A stretch of 64,000 nt of DNA from positions 310,001 to 374,000 of the forward strand of contig NZ_BMDV01000003.1 in NCBI RefSeq assembly GCF_014636095.1, in the 5' to 3' direction. The notes below the pieces were generated by a model, which was given only the letters and a program-made list of their open reading frames with translations, was not told the DNA's origin and searched no databases. The translations under genes and the position numbers were made by a program. Shown in pieces: positions 16,693-25,835 of this stretch (position 1 is its first letter; each line of letters opens with the position of its first letter). This DNA comes from Acinetobacter modestus. GTDB lineage: Bacteria; Pseudomonadota; Gammaproteobacteria; Pseudomonadales; Moraxellaceae.

Positions 16693-16796
16693 AAGATGTG
16701 CTTAGAGCTTAACCCTGCATACACTGATATTCGTTATCACGATGGCATCTTTAATGAATGCGATAATTGTGGGTGCATAAGATTGCGCAAAGCGAT

Positions 16797-17207
16797 TTAT
16801 TGGATTCTTACAACTTTTTCCACGCGATCCGATGAGTCATAGATCACTTGAATAATTGTTTTGTCACTTTTAGTGGCTGATTCTGGGATCGATAATACAT
16901 CGATTAATGGCTCAAACTTGATATAGCTTGCCATCAGACCATTATATAAAGCTAGCCCATACATCTTAGCGTTGTTCTCTCTTTTATAGAATATAAAAGT
17001 ATCAATCCGTTGATTCCCGATTAATTTACTTGAGCTTGGTGTAATCACTTTGGTAATAAATTCACTTCGAGCCATTCCAATAGTGATAGGATCTTGTACA
17101 TTTTGATGATTTTCTATCTCTGGCTGAGCTTTAGAACTAGGATTTAAAGAACAAGCACTTTGCCCAATAACTAAAAGAATCAAGAATAATAAAGCGTATT
17201 TCTTCAT
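16797..17207 (-). CDS. Lipoprotein with possible SmpA/OmlA-like domain
   Basis: A 136-residue lipoprotein with lipobox QSA-C (Cys19). The mature part begins its domain with ITIGMARSEFITKVITPSS, which resembles the IxxGMxxxEVxxxLGxP opening of SmpA/OmlA (BamE-like) domains, then IDTFIFYKRENN and a short ending VEKVVRIQ. The assignment to that fold is tentative. It lies downstream of glyS on the same strand, but a hairpin at 17237-17264 suggests its own promoter. Confidence 0.55.
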   Translation of the reverse strand: MKKYALLFLILLVIGQSACSLNPSSKAQPEIENHQNVQDPITIGMARSEFITKVITPSSSKLIGNQRIDTFIFYKRENNAKMYGLALYNGLMASYIKFEPLIDVLSIPESATKSDKTIIQVIYDSSDRVEKVVRIQ

Positions 17208-17236
17208 GTAGTTATAGTCTTCTTAGATTCTCAAAT

Positions 17237-17264
17237 AAAAACCCGCTATTACTAGCAGGTTTTT
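17237..17264 (-). terminator. Terminator after glyS
   Basis: AAAAACCCGCTA and TAGCAGGTTTTT form a 12-bp stem with one mismatch and a TTAC loop. It lies directly downstream of the glyS stop on the minus strand. Confidence 0.7.
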
Positions 17265-17288
17265 TAAAGGGTTCAAATAAATATAGGC

Positions 17289-19358
17289 TTAACCTTGCAA
17301 TACACTCACATCCGCAATTGCCGTGAATAAATCACGCAACTGAGCCAATAAACGTAAACGGTTTGCTTTCAATTCAGCATCATCTGCCATGACCATCACA
17401 CCTTCAAAGAAGGCATCAATCGGTGCACGAAGCGCAGCAAGCTTAGACAACGCTTCCGTATAGTTACGTGCAGCTAGTAAAGGCTGAACTACTGGTGTCA
17501 ATGTTTGAAGTTCTGCATAAAGCGCTTTTTCAGCAGCTTCAACTAGATTCGCTTCAACGACGCTTCCTTCAGGCGTTGCTTCTTTGGCAAGAATATTAGC
17601 AACACGCTTATTAGCCGCAGCTAATGCAGCAGCTTCTGGCAATGTACGGAAATGATTTACCGCAGTGACACGCTTATCAAAATCAAGAGGAGATTTTGGA
17701 GCAAGTGCTTGAACGGCTTGAATCACATCAACCGCTACGCCTTGGTCTTCATATTTAGCACGGTAACGACCTTCAAGGAAAGCCACTGCATCCGTACGTG
17801 TCTTGTCATGATCCTTAACAACATCGCCATAACCTTGTAAGGCAAAGTTCACCAATTCTTCAATCGTCACATCGAGTTCATTTTCGATGATTAAACGTAA
17901 GATACCGATTGCAGAACGACGTAATGCAAATGGGTCTTTAGAACCTGTTGGCGCTTGACCAATACCAAAAATACCAACAAGCGTATCTAAACGATCTGCA
18001 AGTGCAATCGTTGTACCTGTCTTGGTTTGTGGTAAGACATCACCAGCAAATTTAGGTAAGTATTGCTCACCTAAAGCTTCGGCAACTTCATGATTCTCAC
18101 CTTCAAGACGTGCATAATACGTGCCTGCAATCCCTTGAAGTTCTGGGAATTCACCCACGAGTTCAGAAGTTAAGTCACATTTCGCAAGTAACGCAGCTTT
18201 CTCAGCATCAGCAACATTGGCACCCGTAATTGGAGATAATGCTACAGCTAATTTCGCAATACGTTCTGATTTATCCCACAGCGTACCCAATTGTGCTTGG
18301 AATACCATGTTGGCTAATTTTTCTTTACGAGATGCAAGCGGTTGCTTTTGATCTTGTAAGAAGAAGAATTCCGCATCAGACAAACGAGGGCGTACAACTT
18401 TTTCATTGCCTTCAATAATTTGAATCGGATCTTTCGACTCAATATTTGAAATGGTAATGAAGTAAGGCTGTAATTTACCTTCGGCGTTGATTAAGCAGAA
18501 ATACTTTTGATTGTCCTGCATCGTGGTAATCAACGCTTCTTGAGGAACAGCTAAATAGCGCTCTTCAAAGGTCGCACGTAAAGCAACTGGCCATTCAACG
18601 AGGCTCGTTACTTCATCAAGCAAATCTGCTGGCACAATCGCAGTGGCATTGACTTCATCAGCTAATTTTTTCACTTGTTCTTGAATGGTTGCTTGACGCT
18701 TTTCGAAGTTCGCAACCACATAGGCTTGTTCTAAAGTTGCCAAATAGTCATTTGCATGCGCCAAAGTCACGGCTTCAGGTGCATGGAAACGATGACCATA
18801 AGTCACATTACCTGCTTTATGATCTTGAATGGTTGCTTCAACTACTTGATCATCTTTCAGCAATACCACCCATTTCACAGGACGCACGAATTCAGTACGG
18901 CTTGCTGCTGAACGCATACGTTTTGCGATTGGCAAGTTATCCAATGCAGTCTGTAAAATTTGTGGAAGTAAAGCATCAAGACTTTGACCTTTGACATCTT
19001 TTAGGAAGCACACTTTTTCAACTTTACCTGCTTGGAAAGTTGAAAGTTGGTCAACCGTAATGCCTTGACCGCGCATAAAGCCTTCAAGTGCCTTAGTTGC
19101 ATTACCTTCAGCATCATAAGCCGCTTGTACAGCAGGGCCATCAAAACGTTTTTGTGTGTCTGCTTGAGCAGCATCGATATCAACAATTTTTAATGCTAAA
19201 CGACGTGGTGCGGCATAGGCTTCGATCGCAGCAAAATTTAAGCCCGCATCTTTTAAGCCTTTTTCTGTTTCAGCTTTTAAAGCATCACGCAAAGTTTTTA
19301 AGCTTTTTGGTGGAAGTTCTTCACAGCCAAGTTCGAATAAAACTGTATGTTGAGTCAT
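17289..19358 (-). CDS. glyS: Glycyl-tRNA synthetase beta subunit
   Basis: A 689-residue beta subunit of the alpha2beta2 bacterial GlyRS, the usual length for the family. The start [20 protein letters not shown] is the invariant N-terminus. [65 protein letters not shown] (HD-like part) and the C-terminal anticodon-binding region with [21 protein letters not shown] follow in order. It binds tRNA-Gly, while the alpha subunit makes glycyl-adenylate. Its ATG overlaps the glyQ stop by one base (TAATG), so translation is probably coupled. Confidence 0.98.
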   Translation of the reverse strand: MTQHTVLFELGCEELPPKSLKTLRDALKAETEKGLKDAGLNFAAIEAYAAPRRLALKIVDIDAAQADTQKRFDGPAVQAAYDAEGNATKALEGFMRGQGITVDQLSTFQAGKVEKVCFLKDVKGQSLDALLPQILQTALDNLPIAKRMRSAASRTEFVRPVKWVVLLKDDQVVEATIQDHKAGNVTYGHRFHAPEAVTLAHANDYLATLEQAYVVANFEKRQATIQEQVKKLADEVNATAIVPADLLDEVTSLVEWPVALRATFEERYLAVPQEALITTMQDNQKYFCLINAEGKLQPYFITISNIESKDPIQIIEGNEKVVRPRLSDAEFFFLQDQKQPLASRKEKLANMVFQAQLGTLWDKSERIAKLAVALSPITGANVADAEKAALLAKCDLTSELVGEFPELQGIAGTYYARLEGENHEVAEALGEQYLPKFAGDVLPQTKTGTTIALADRLDTLVGIFGIGQAPTGSKDPFALRRSAIGILRLIIENELDVTIEELVNFALQGYGDVVKDHDKTRTDAVAFLEGRYRAKYEDQGVAVDVIQAVQALAPKSPLDFDKRVTAVNHFRTLPEAAALAAANKRVANILAKEATPEGSVVEANLVEAAEKALYAELQTLTPVVQPLLAARNYTEALSKLAALRAPIDAFFEGVMVMADDAELKANRLRLLAQLRDLFTAIADVSVLQG

Positions 19359-20347
19359 TATTTATTCTCCTTCGCTTTTTCAGCTTGGGCTGCTTCTGCT
19401 TCAACTTGTGCTTTAAGTTGGGCCAATACTTCATCACGCAAATGTGGTTCTGCCATAGGGAAACCAAGTTTCGCGCGGGCAGCCACATAACTTTGTGCAA
19501 TTGAACGCGCCAAAGTACGGACACGTAAAATATAACGTTGACGTTCAGTTACTGAAATCGCACCACGTGCATCCAACAAGTTAAAGCAATGCGACGCTTT
19601 GATGACTTGCTCGTAAGCTGGGAGTGGTAGTTCAGCTTCGATTAAACGAGACGCTTCGGCTTCATAGAAGTCGAATAATTCAAACATTTTATCGACTGGT
19701 GCATATTCGAAGTTATAGGTTGATTGCTCAACTTCGTTTTGATGGAATACATCACCGTAAGTCACTGTACCGAACTGACCTTTGGTCCAAACAAGATCGT
19801 AAACTGAGTCTACACCTTGAAGGTACATTGCAAGACGTTCTAAACCGTATGTGATTTCACCAGTAACAGGGTAGCATTCAACACCACCGACTTGCTGGAA
19901 GTAAGTGAACTGAGTCACTTCCATACCATTGAGCCAAACTTCCCAACCTAAGCCCCAAGCGCCCAGTGTTGGAGATTCCCAGTTGTCTTCTACGAAGCGA
20001 ATATCGTGAGTCAGTGTATCGATGCCGATCGCTTTTAATGAATCAAGATAAAGCTGTTGGATATTGTCTGGATTTGGTTTGAGTACCACTTGGAACTGAT
20101 AATAGTGTTGTAAGCGGTTCGGGTTCTCACCATAACGACCATCTTTTGGACGGCGTGATGGTTGAACATAAGCCGCGTTCCAAGTTTCTGGACCTAATGC
20201 ACGTAAGAAGGTTGCAGTGTGGAAAGTACCTGCGCCCATTTCCATATCATATGGTTGTAATACGACGCAGCCTTGCTCCGCCCAATAGTTTTGTAGGGCA
20301 AGAATTAAGCCCTGAAATGTATCAATATGCGATATAGCACGACTCAT
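19358..20347 (-). CDS. glyQ: Glycyl-tRNA synthetase alpha subunit
   Basis: About 329 residues. I chose the ATG at 20347 ([27 protein letters not shown]) because it begins with the conserved family sequence. The longer frame to 20371 uses a TTG and adds non-conserved residues. The class II active site is visible: [48 protein letters not shown] (motif 2), and [23 protein letters not shown]. The end carries an Ala/Glu/Lys tail longer than usual. It forms the adenylate of glycine and works with GlyS, with which it is translationally coupled. Confidence 0.97.
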   Translation of the reverse strand: MSRAISHIDTFQGLILALQNYWAEQGCVVLQPYDMEMGAGTFHTATFLRALGPETWNAAYVQPSRRPKDGRYGENPNRLQHYYQFQVVLKPNPDNIQQLYLDSLKAIGIDTLTHDIRFVEDNWESPTLGAWGLGWEVWLNGMEVTQFTYFQQVGGVECYPVTGEITYGLERLAMYLQGVDSVYDLVWTKGQFGTVTYGDVFHQNEVEQSTYNFEYAPVDKMFELFDFYEAEASRLIEAELPLPAYEQVIKASHCFNLLDARGAISVTERQRYILRVRTLARSIAQSYVAARAKLGFPMAEPHLRDEVLAQLKAQVEAEAAQAEKAKENK

Positions 20348-20483
20348 GGTGCATCCACTGGAATCAAACAAAAATTGTGGTTAAGTATAAGGATTTTGGG
20401 GAGGAGTGGCAAAGGGAAGAAAGTGGTTAATGCATGTTATATTGCGTCAATGAAGTTGGAATTTGAAAAAATTGGATAACTAG

Positions 20484-21296
20484 ATGATTTTTAATAGGGA
20501 CTCTAAAAAATATTTATATCATTACACACGAGCTGATACAGCAATTGATTATATTTTACAAGGTAACACGCTTAAGGTTAGCTCCTATCAAAAGACCAAT
20601 GATCCTAAAGAGTCTAAAAATTGGTTATTTGAAATTGGAACAAATCATAATTCGGATCTTAGTGCTTATAACTTATGGACGCTATCTGATGAGCTAAATA
20701 GAGAAATTAAATCTTCAACATATGTCATATGTTTTTCTAAAGATAAAGTTTTAACTGGTAACCATTTAAATGATTTATTGAACAGAGGATATGGACGCTC
20801 AAGAATGTGGGCTCAATATGCTGCTAATCATACAGGGGTTTGTTTGGTTTTTGATAATGATCTACTGGGTCAGGCATTTCATAACGAGTTTTCTAAGTTT
20901 AGTTATTTTGCTCAGAATATTAATTATATTGATAGATTTATTGGAGAAAGAGACTCTGCATACATAATAAATGTAGATTTTTTGGAAAGTCTCAATTCAG
21001 ATATGAAAGAGTACGCTTTATGTCATTCAGAAACCTATAAAGATAGGCTTTTTTTTGAAAAGTTATTAGATTGGGAACAAGAGCAAGAATACCGTTGGGT
21101 TTTAATGGGAGGAGATGTTGGTAGAGAGCCATTATTTAACTATCTAAATTCATTGAAAGGTATTGTATTCGGAGCTAATTGCTCGGAAGAACATATTTCT
21201 AAAATAGTTGAAATGACAAAAAGCCGAGGGGTTGAATATACACAATTGAAATGGCGCAATTGTGCGCCGTGGTACAATTTTGAAAGAAGATTTTGA
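20484..21296 (+). CDS. DUF2971 domain protein
   Basis: A 270-residue protein with the three conserved blocks of DUF2971: YLYHYTRADTAIDYILQGNTLKVSS...NDPKES near the N-terminus, SRMWAQYAANHTGVCLVFD in the middle, and LLDWEQEQEYRWVL late. The function is unproven; members are often found in variable genome regions and near defence genes. The base composition is A/T-richer than the flanking genes, and it sits alone between glyQ and the radical SAM pair. Both points suggest recent acquisition, but I see no transposase or attachment repeat. Confidence 0.8.
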   Translation: MIFNRDSKKYLYHYTRADTAIDYILQGNTLKVSSYQKTNDPKESKNWLFEIGTNHNSDLSAYNLWTLSDELNREIKSSTYVICFSKDKVLTGNHLNDLLNRGYGRSRMWAQYAANHTGVCLVFDNDLLGQAFHNEFSKFSYFAQNINYIDRFIGERDSAYIINVDFLESLNSDMKEYALCHSETYKDRLFFEKLLDWEQEQEYRWVLMGGDVGREPLFNYLNSLKGIVFGANCSEEHISKIVEMTKSRGVEYTQLKWRNCAPWYNFERRF

Positions 21297-21304
21297 ATAT
21301 TTAG

Positions 21305-21321
21305 ACGTCATCTCATGACGT
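21305..21321. promoter_or_regulatory. Inverted repeat upstream of the radical SAM gene
   Basis: ACGTCAT-CTC-ATGACGT is a perfect 7-3-7 inverted repeat, 9 bases after the DUF2971 stop and 84 bases before the radical SAM start. It lacks a T tract, so it could be an operator or a weak terminator. A second, looser repeat (ATTTCA at 21343 and TGAAAT at 21355) follows. Confidence 0.35.
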
Positions 21322-21405
21322 ATTGCATCCCACATGCTCTTAATTTCACAACTTTGAAATGTTAATTTTTAAACGATATTCTCTGTTCTCCTTGGGTCGT
21401 TTGAA

Positions 21406-22668
21406 ATGTCTGATCGCATTCGTGAAAAGCTACAAATTTTAGCGGACGCTGCCAAATATGATGTGTCCTGTTCATCCAGTGGCAGTGACCGTAAAAATAA
21501 AGATAAAGGTCTTGGTGACGCGAGTCGGGCAGGGATTTGTCATAGCTATACCGAAGATGGACGCTGTGTTTCTTTGTTGAAAGTCTTGTTCAGCAATGTT
21601 TGTATTTTTGATTGTGCCTATTGTGTGTCGCGCCGTTCCAATGATGTGAAACGAGCGGCATTTACGGTACAGGAAGTGGTTGACCTGACCATTAATTTCT
21701 ATCGCCGTAATTATATCGAAGGGCTGTTTCTGAGCTCAGGTATTTTTAAGTCAGCCGACCATACCATGGAGCGCATGCTGCAAGTGGTGAAAAAACTGCG
21801 TTTAGAAGAAAACTTTAATGGCTATATTCATCTTAAAACCATTCCGGGTGCTTCCCCTGAATTGATTCATGAAGCAGGTCTGTATGCCGATCGAATGAGT
21901 ATTAATCTGGAAATGCCAACTGAGGTCGGTTTAAAAGCCTTTGCCCCTGAAAAATCACATCAAGAAGTACAAAAAGATTTGGGACTGGTTCGTGATCGCT
22001 TGATTCAGCTTAAAGATGAACGTCAGCTTATCAAGCATGTACCGAAATATGTCCCCGCAGGGCAGACCACACAGATGGTGGTTGGCGCACATCAAGAAAC
22101 TGATCAAGATGTGCTGTTTATGGCAGATCGGCATTACAAAGAGTTTAAATTAAAGCGAGTCTATTTCTCAGGTTATATTCCAATTAACACGGAAAATAAT
22201 TATTTACCAGCAGTCGGTTCAGCACCACCTTTGTTACGCGAAAATCGACTGTATCAAAGTGATTGGTTGATGCGTTTTTATGGTTTTGAAGTCAATGAAA
22301 TCGTCAATGAAAAACATCCACATTTAGATTTGGATGTAGACCCGAAACTGAGTTGGGCATTGCGTCATCCTGAACAATTTCCAGTGGATTTAAATCGTGC
22401 GGATTATCAAATGATTTTGCGCGTACCGGGCATTGGGGTGAAGTCTGCCAAGAAAATCGTGCAAGCGCGTCGTTTTGGTAAAATCCATACTGATTTACTG
22501 AAACAACTCGGTGTGGCGTATTCACGTGCCAAGTTTTTTATTCGTTGTGAAGATAGTCCACGGTTTCAAAAAGAACTTTCTACGACTGATATTCGTCAGC
22601 AAATATTAACGCAGGGTTCATCCAAATACGTTAAACAACTGTCACCGCAGCTGAGTTTGGGATTCTAA
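21406..22668 (+). CDS. Putative DNA modification/repair radical SAM protein
   Basis: A 420-residue radical SAM enzyme. The cluster ligands are C66, C70 and C73 in VCIFDCAYC (CxxxCxxC). The rest of the barrel reads VVDLTINFYRRNYIEGLFLSSG, YIHLKTIPGA and DRMSINLEMPTE. A helix-hairpin-helix motif (LRVPGIGVKSAKKIV, about 338-352) follows and implies DNA binding. This layout matches the family named for its link to uracil-DNA glycosylase-like proteins (TIGR03916 type). The partner gene starts 2 bases after the stop. The reaction is unknown; base repair or modification is inferred from the HhH and the partner. Confidence 0.88.
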   Translation: MSDRIREKLQILADAAKYDVSCSSSGSDRKNKDKGLGDASRAGICHSYTEDGRCVSLLKVLFSNVCIFDCAYCVSRRSNDVKRAAFTVQEVVDLTINFYRRNYIEGLFLSSGIFKSADHTMERMLQVVKKLRLEENFNGYIHLKTIPGASPELIHEAGLYADRMSINLEMPTEVGLKAFAPEKSHQEVQKDLGLVRDRLIQLKDERQLIKHVPKYVPAGQTTQMVVGAHQETDQDVLFMADRHYKEFKLKRVYFSGYIPINTENNYLPAVGSAPPLLRENRLYQSDWLMRFYGFEVNEIVNEKHPHLDLDVDPKLSWALRHPEQFPVDLNRADYQMILRVPGIGVKSAKKIVQARRFGKIHTDLLKQLGVAYSRAKFFIRCEDSPRFQKELSTTDIRQQILTQGSSKYVKQLSPQLSLGF

Positions 22669-22670
22669 AC

Positions 22671-23465
22671 ATGCTTAGTGATGCGGTGGTTTATTACTAC
22701 TTTGATGGCTCTATGGTCGGTTTACTCAACTGTGTATTTCGTGCTTTTCAATTTAAAGAATTCCACGTGCAATTGTATTTAAATCAAGGTGCTCAGCATG
22801 GCTTATTTGCCACGGTGGTTGAAATTCCAAATCATGAGCAACATGCAGCACGTGTTTGGTCAGCCTTACAGCAGAAATTGTCTCATTCATCTATGAGACA
22901 ATTTTATTTTGCCTATTTATCTGAATCCTTGGATGCCTATCAGCATTTATTTAATTACTGTATCTATGTCTTTCAACATCAACATTCAGTTGAGAAGAAT
23001 TATTCGCATCCCAGTGTTTTAGCAATTTCGCAATGGACGAAAAAGGTGGGACGCGAAAAGCATCGTATGGAAGCATTTGTGCGGTTTAAGAAAACCACAG
23101 ATGGATTGTTTTTAAGTTTGGTTCGTCCTGATTTTAATGTGCTGCCTTTGATACAGCCGCATTTTAAGCGTCGTTATCAAGATCAACGTTGGTTGATTTA
23201 TGACGAACAACGTAAATATGGATTGTATTATGACTTACACGAGATTCATGAGGTCTCTTTAGATGCTCATCAGATTGACCGTAATATTGCAAATGGAGCC
23301 AGTCAAAATTTCCAATTAGAATTAGATGAACAAGAAGAATTATATGATCAACTTTGGAAAGATTATTTCAATAGTATCAACATTAAAGAACGTCAGAATG
23401 TGAAATTGCATGTGCAATATTTACCTAAACGCTATTGGCGTTATCTGAATGAAAAATATGTTTAA
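22671..23465 (+). CDS. DUF4130-type DNA metabolism protein, partner of radical SAM
   Basis: A 264-residue protein that opens VVYYYFDGSMVGLLNCVFRAF, as in the DUF4130 / TIGR03915 family. The central KKVGREKHRMEAFVRFKKTTDGLFLSLVRPDFNVLPLIQPHFKRRYQDQRWLIYDEQRKYGLYY is the conserved heart. In other bacteria this domain is fused to a uracil-DNA glycosylase domain, here absent, and it is nearly always coded next to the radical SAM protein upstream. The 2-base gap between the genes argues for one transcript and a joint complex. Its role is unproven; DNA repair is inferred. Confidence 0.88.
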   Translation: MLSDAVVYYYFDGSMVGLLNCVFRAFQFKEFHVQLYLNQGAQHGLFATVVEIPNHEQHAARVWSALQQKLSHSSMRQFYFAYLSESLDAYQHLFNYCIYVFQHQHSVEKNYSHPSVLAISQWTKKVGREKHRMEAFVRFKKTTDGLFLSLVRPDFNVLPLIQPHFKRRYQDQRWLIYDEQRKYGLYYDLHEIHEVSLDAHQIDRNIANGASQNFQLELDEQEELYDQLWKDYFNSINIKERQNVKLHVQYLPKRYWRYLNEKYV

Positions 23466-23518
23466 GGCATTTTTTGATTATTATTTTAAAAATACCAACA
23501 TAACAAAAGGGCACATTC

Positions 23519-23935
23519 ATGACTAAATTAGTTTTAAAAACAGCAGTACTGATTATGGCTTGTTTGAGTACTTTGGTATTTGCCAAAACGCAAGATAAAG
23601 CGATAGATTCTTATAGCCAATGTGTCGATGACACCATTCAACAGCTAAAACTGGGGAATATCAATAATGCTGTGGTGGAGATCTGTAGCACCAGAACCAA
23701 AACTTTATATGCAAAGCAAATTGTGCAGTTATTGGATCAAATAAAAAAACAGAGTCAGGAATACAAGCAGCCTGAACGCTATCAGGACATGATGAAATCA
23801 CAACAGCTCTGGAAAAATTTTGTCGATCAAGAGTGTCGTAATGCTGGTGCTTATATCGGTTCGTCGATGTATGAGTTTTGCCCCATGCAAAAATATGCAG
23901 AGCGATTGGAGCAATTGAAAGAGTATTTAAATTGA
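23519..23935 (+). CDS. LprI-like (DUF1311) exported protein
   Basis: A 138-residue protein with a signal peptide (MTKLVLKTAVLIMACLSTLVFA, cut near 22). The mature part has the pattern of DUF1311/LprI-type lysozyme inhibitor domains: a cysteine near the start (YSQC), SQQLWKNFVDQECRNAG-like block (here KSQQLWKNFVDQECRNAGAY), and a C-terminal cysteine (EFCPMQKYAERLEQL). LprI protects bacteria against lysozyme in mycobacteria, but most members are uncharacterised. It starts 54 bases after the DUF4130 gene and may be a separate unit. Confidence 0.7.
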   Translation: MTKLVLKTAVLIMACLSTLVFAKTQDKAIDSYSQCVDDTIQQLKLGNINNAVVEICSTRTKTLYAKQIVQLLDQIKKQSQEYKQPERYQDMMKSQQLWKNFVDQECRNAGAYIGSSMYEFCPMQKYAERLEQLKEYLN

Positions 23936-23961
23936 CCTTGATCAGTTTTCGTTATTATTTA

Positions 23962-23984
23962 AAACTGTAATTTAAATACATCTT
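23962..23984 (+). promoter_or_regulatory. NsrR-like operator upstream of the HPP-CBS gene
   Basis: The left half AAACTGTAATT and right half AAATACATCTT, separated by one T, form an 11-1-11 dyad. The right half equals the NsrR consensus half and 8 of 11 positions of the left half agree with its complement. The site starts 85 bases and ends 62 bases before the HPP-CBS start, just upstream of a TATACT box at 24000-24005. Confidence 0.5.
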
Positions 23985-24046
23985 CAGTCTGAGTCAGCGT
24001 ATACTGCTGCGACCAATGAAACAACACTATTCCAGCAAGGTGCATT

Positions 24047-25159
24047 GTGAGCTTAACCCAATCAGACTGGCTAAATTTCTTAAAACCGAATTACAAAGTA
24101 TTACCTTTGAAAGAACGTCTACTTTCAGGATTTGGTGCGTTTTGTGGCTTAGCAATATCCTCTTTAATTAGTTGGTATGTATTGGGTGGTATGAATGCAT
24201 GGTATATCGCCCCGATGGGCGCCTCTTCTGTACTGCTTTTTGCAGTTCCGAATAGTCCTTTAGCGCAACCGTGGAATGTTGTGGTTGGCAACATATTGGC
24301 AGGTTTAATTGGTGTGACATGTACACAGTTATTACCTGATTTAACCTCTGCTTTTAGTGTCGCAGTTGGGTTAGCCATTTTTATGATGATGACAACTGAT
24401 TCATTGCATCCTCCAAGCGGCGCAGTTGCAATCACCGCAGTATTAGGCGGTGATGCTGTACATCGTTTGGGATTCCACTTTATTTTATATCCCGTATTAC
24501 TCAACTCAATTTTACTTTTGTTGATTGCTGTCTTTTTCAATCGTTTGATTGGGCGTCATTATCCGATTACAGCGCATGTCAATGAGCGTTCCAAAGACCC
24601 TACGCCAACTCAGAAAGTTTCGATCCAACCTAAAGATATTAAGTATGCTTTGGCACACCACACAGAATTATTAGATATTAGTCAGTATGATTTGGAAAAG
24701 ATCATTTTAGAGGCACAAGAGCACGCCAATGAACGTTTGAATCACTCATTTGTTTGCCAAGATATTATGAGTCGTGATGTGATTAAGCTACATGAAGATG
24801 ATGATATTCACCAAGCCTTAGATAAATTCAAAGCGGTAAATTTAATGAGTTTGCCTGTGGTAAATTCAGATCATAATTTGGTAGGGACACTTGCTTTGTA
24901 TGAGGTTGTGGAGTGGTTTAAAGGTGCAACAGATCCAAGAAATTCATGGCAACACTATGTACATCAAATTATGAGTCATCGCGTGGTAACGGTTGATCCG
25001 CTACAACCAATTCAAGATCTCATTCCTTATTTTGTAGAGAAATCTTTTAATTATATTCCTGTCGTGGAAAATCAACGTTTGATTGGCATTATTAGTCGTG
25101 CGGATATGATCGCTGCGCTTCAACAACAACTCAGTCGTCAAAAGCTTCAATCAGAATAA
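24047..25159 (+). CDS. HPP family membrane protein with two CBS domains
   Basis: A 370-residue protein. The first half is an HPP-family membrane domain with LGGMNAWYIAPMGASSVLLFAVPNSPLAQPWNVVVGN and the family motif LHPPSGAVAITAV. Two CBS domains follow (about 236-292, CQDIMSRDVIKLHEDDDI; and about 303-363, VHQIMSHRVVTVDPLQPI), which usually bind adenosine nucleotides and gate transport. Plastid and cyanobacterial HPP proteins move nitrite, so nitrite transport or tolerance is the best guess here. The start GTG at 24047 follows an AAGGTG ribosome site. It has its own promoter region with an NsrR-like site. Confidence 0.82.
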   Translation: MSLTQSDWLNFLKPNYKVLPLKERLLSGFGAFCGLAISSLISWYVLGGMNAWYIAPMGASSVLLFAVPNSPLAQPWNVVVGNILAGLIGVTCTQLLPDLTSAFSVAVGLAIFMMMTTDSLHPPSGAVAITAVLGGDAVHRLGFHFILYPVLLNSILLLLIAVFFNRLIGRHYPITAHVNERSKDPTPTQKVSIQPKDIKYALAHHTELLDISQYDLEKIILEAQEHANERLNHSFVCQDIMSRDVIKLHEDDDIHQALDKFKAVNLMSLPVVNSDHNLVGTLALYEVVEWFKGATDPRNSWQHYVHQIMSHRVVTVDPLQPIQDLIPYFVEKSFNYIPVVENQRLIGIISRADMIAALQQQLSRQKLQSE

Positions 25160-25164
25160 AAAAA

Positions 25165-25199
25165 GCTACGGTTGTATTAGGGGGAAATTCAACCGTAGC
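25165..25199 (-). terminator. Terminator of the PspC gene (minus strand)
   Basis: GCTACGGTTG and CAACCGTAGC make a 10-bp stem with a 15-base loop. On the minus strand it is followed by eight T residues; on the plus strand there is no T tract. Confidence 0.7.
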
Positions 25200-25219
25200 G
25201 ACCAAAAGAGGTAAAGAAA

Positions 25220-25489
25220 TTAACGCTTTATGCTTTGGTCTTCATAAACGGTTTTTACGGGCTGATTATAGCCTTGTACATAATCAACGCGACTTTGCTG
25301 TTGTTTTGGAATCACTAACCACAAAATCAGGTAAACCAAAATACCAGGGAAAGCTGCGCTCATGAGTGAAATCACTACAAAGATCAAGCGTAATAAATTT
25401 GCATTCCAACCAAAACGTTCCGCAATACCGCCCATTACACCAGCGATCATGCTTTGTCGGTTTGAGCGATATAAACCAGAATTGGCCAT
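25220..25489 (-). CDS. PspC domain protein
   Basis: An 89-residue PspC-domain protein: LYRSNRQSMIAGVMGGIAERFGWNANLLRLIFVVISLMSAAFPGILVYLILWLVIP. The GVxGGIAxxFG motif and the membrane helix are diagnostic. In enterobacteria PspC senses membrane stress with PspB, but stand-alone short PspC proteins are common and have varied roles. No pspA, pspB or pspF is visible near it. A membrane protein with the basic end inside. Confidence 0.85.
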   Translation of the reverse strand: MANSGLYRSNRQSMIAGVMGGIAERFGWNANLLRLIFVVISLMSAAFPGILVYLILWLVIPKQQQSRVDYVQGYNQPVKTVYEDQSIKR

Positions 25490-25829
25490 TTAATTTTTCT
25501 CCTAAAATATTTGATACAGCAACAGAATGAGGCTTCATTCATGATAAATCGCTGTTAATAATGAGATAGGGATGAACTGGTTTTTTTAAAGTTTAAACAG
25601 ATGGGAGAATCGTTACGGTGTGTAAAAGGCTGATGGAAAAAACGACAGTATCGCCTAAAATGCACCGACTTAAAGCATACTGCTTTGTTAATTTGCTATT
25701 TCATCAAGTTACGTCCGCCATAATTACCCATTTGGGGAATAGACGAATATTCAAATGCTTCCTATATTTTGCAGAACCATGGGGTGTTTTTTGAAAAAAG
25801 TGTGACAACGATGTTGATATTAGAGATTT
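25490..25829. other. Intergenic region, no gene seen
   Basis: This 340-base gap separates the divergent PspC gene and the NlpE-like lipoprotein gene, so it should carry both promoters. I see no open reading frame, hairpin terminator or clear operator. Confidence 0.5.
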
Positions 25830-25835
25830 GTGAAT

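Noticed and set aside
19097..19504. Plus-strand frame of 135 residues across the glyS/glyQ junction
   Set aside because: Antisense shadow over two well-supported conserved genes.
21343..21365. Possible UmuDAb-type damage box upstream of the radical SAM gene
   Set aside because: One half resembles TTGAAAATGT but the partner half is missing, so I did not call it.
24091..24540. Minus-strand frame of 149 residues in the HPP gene
   Set aside because: Antisense of the conserved HPP membrane domain; no signal of its own.
25284..25538. Second minus-strand frame overlapping pspC
   Set aside because: Out-of-frame shadow of the clear PspC domain gene; no motif.
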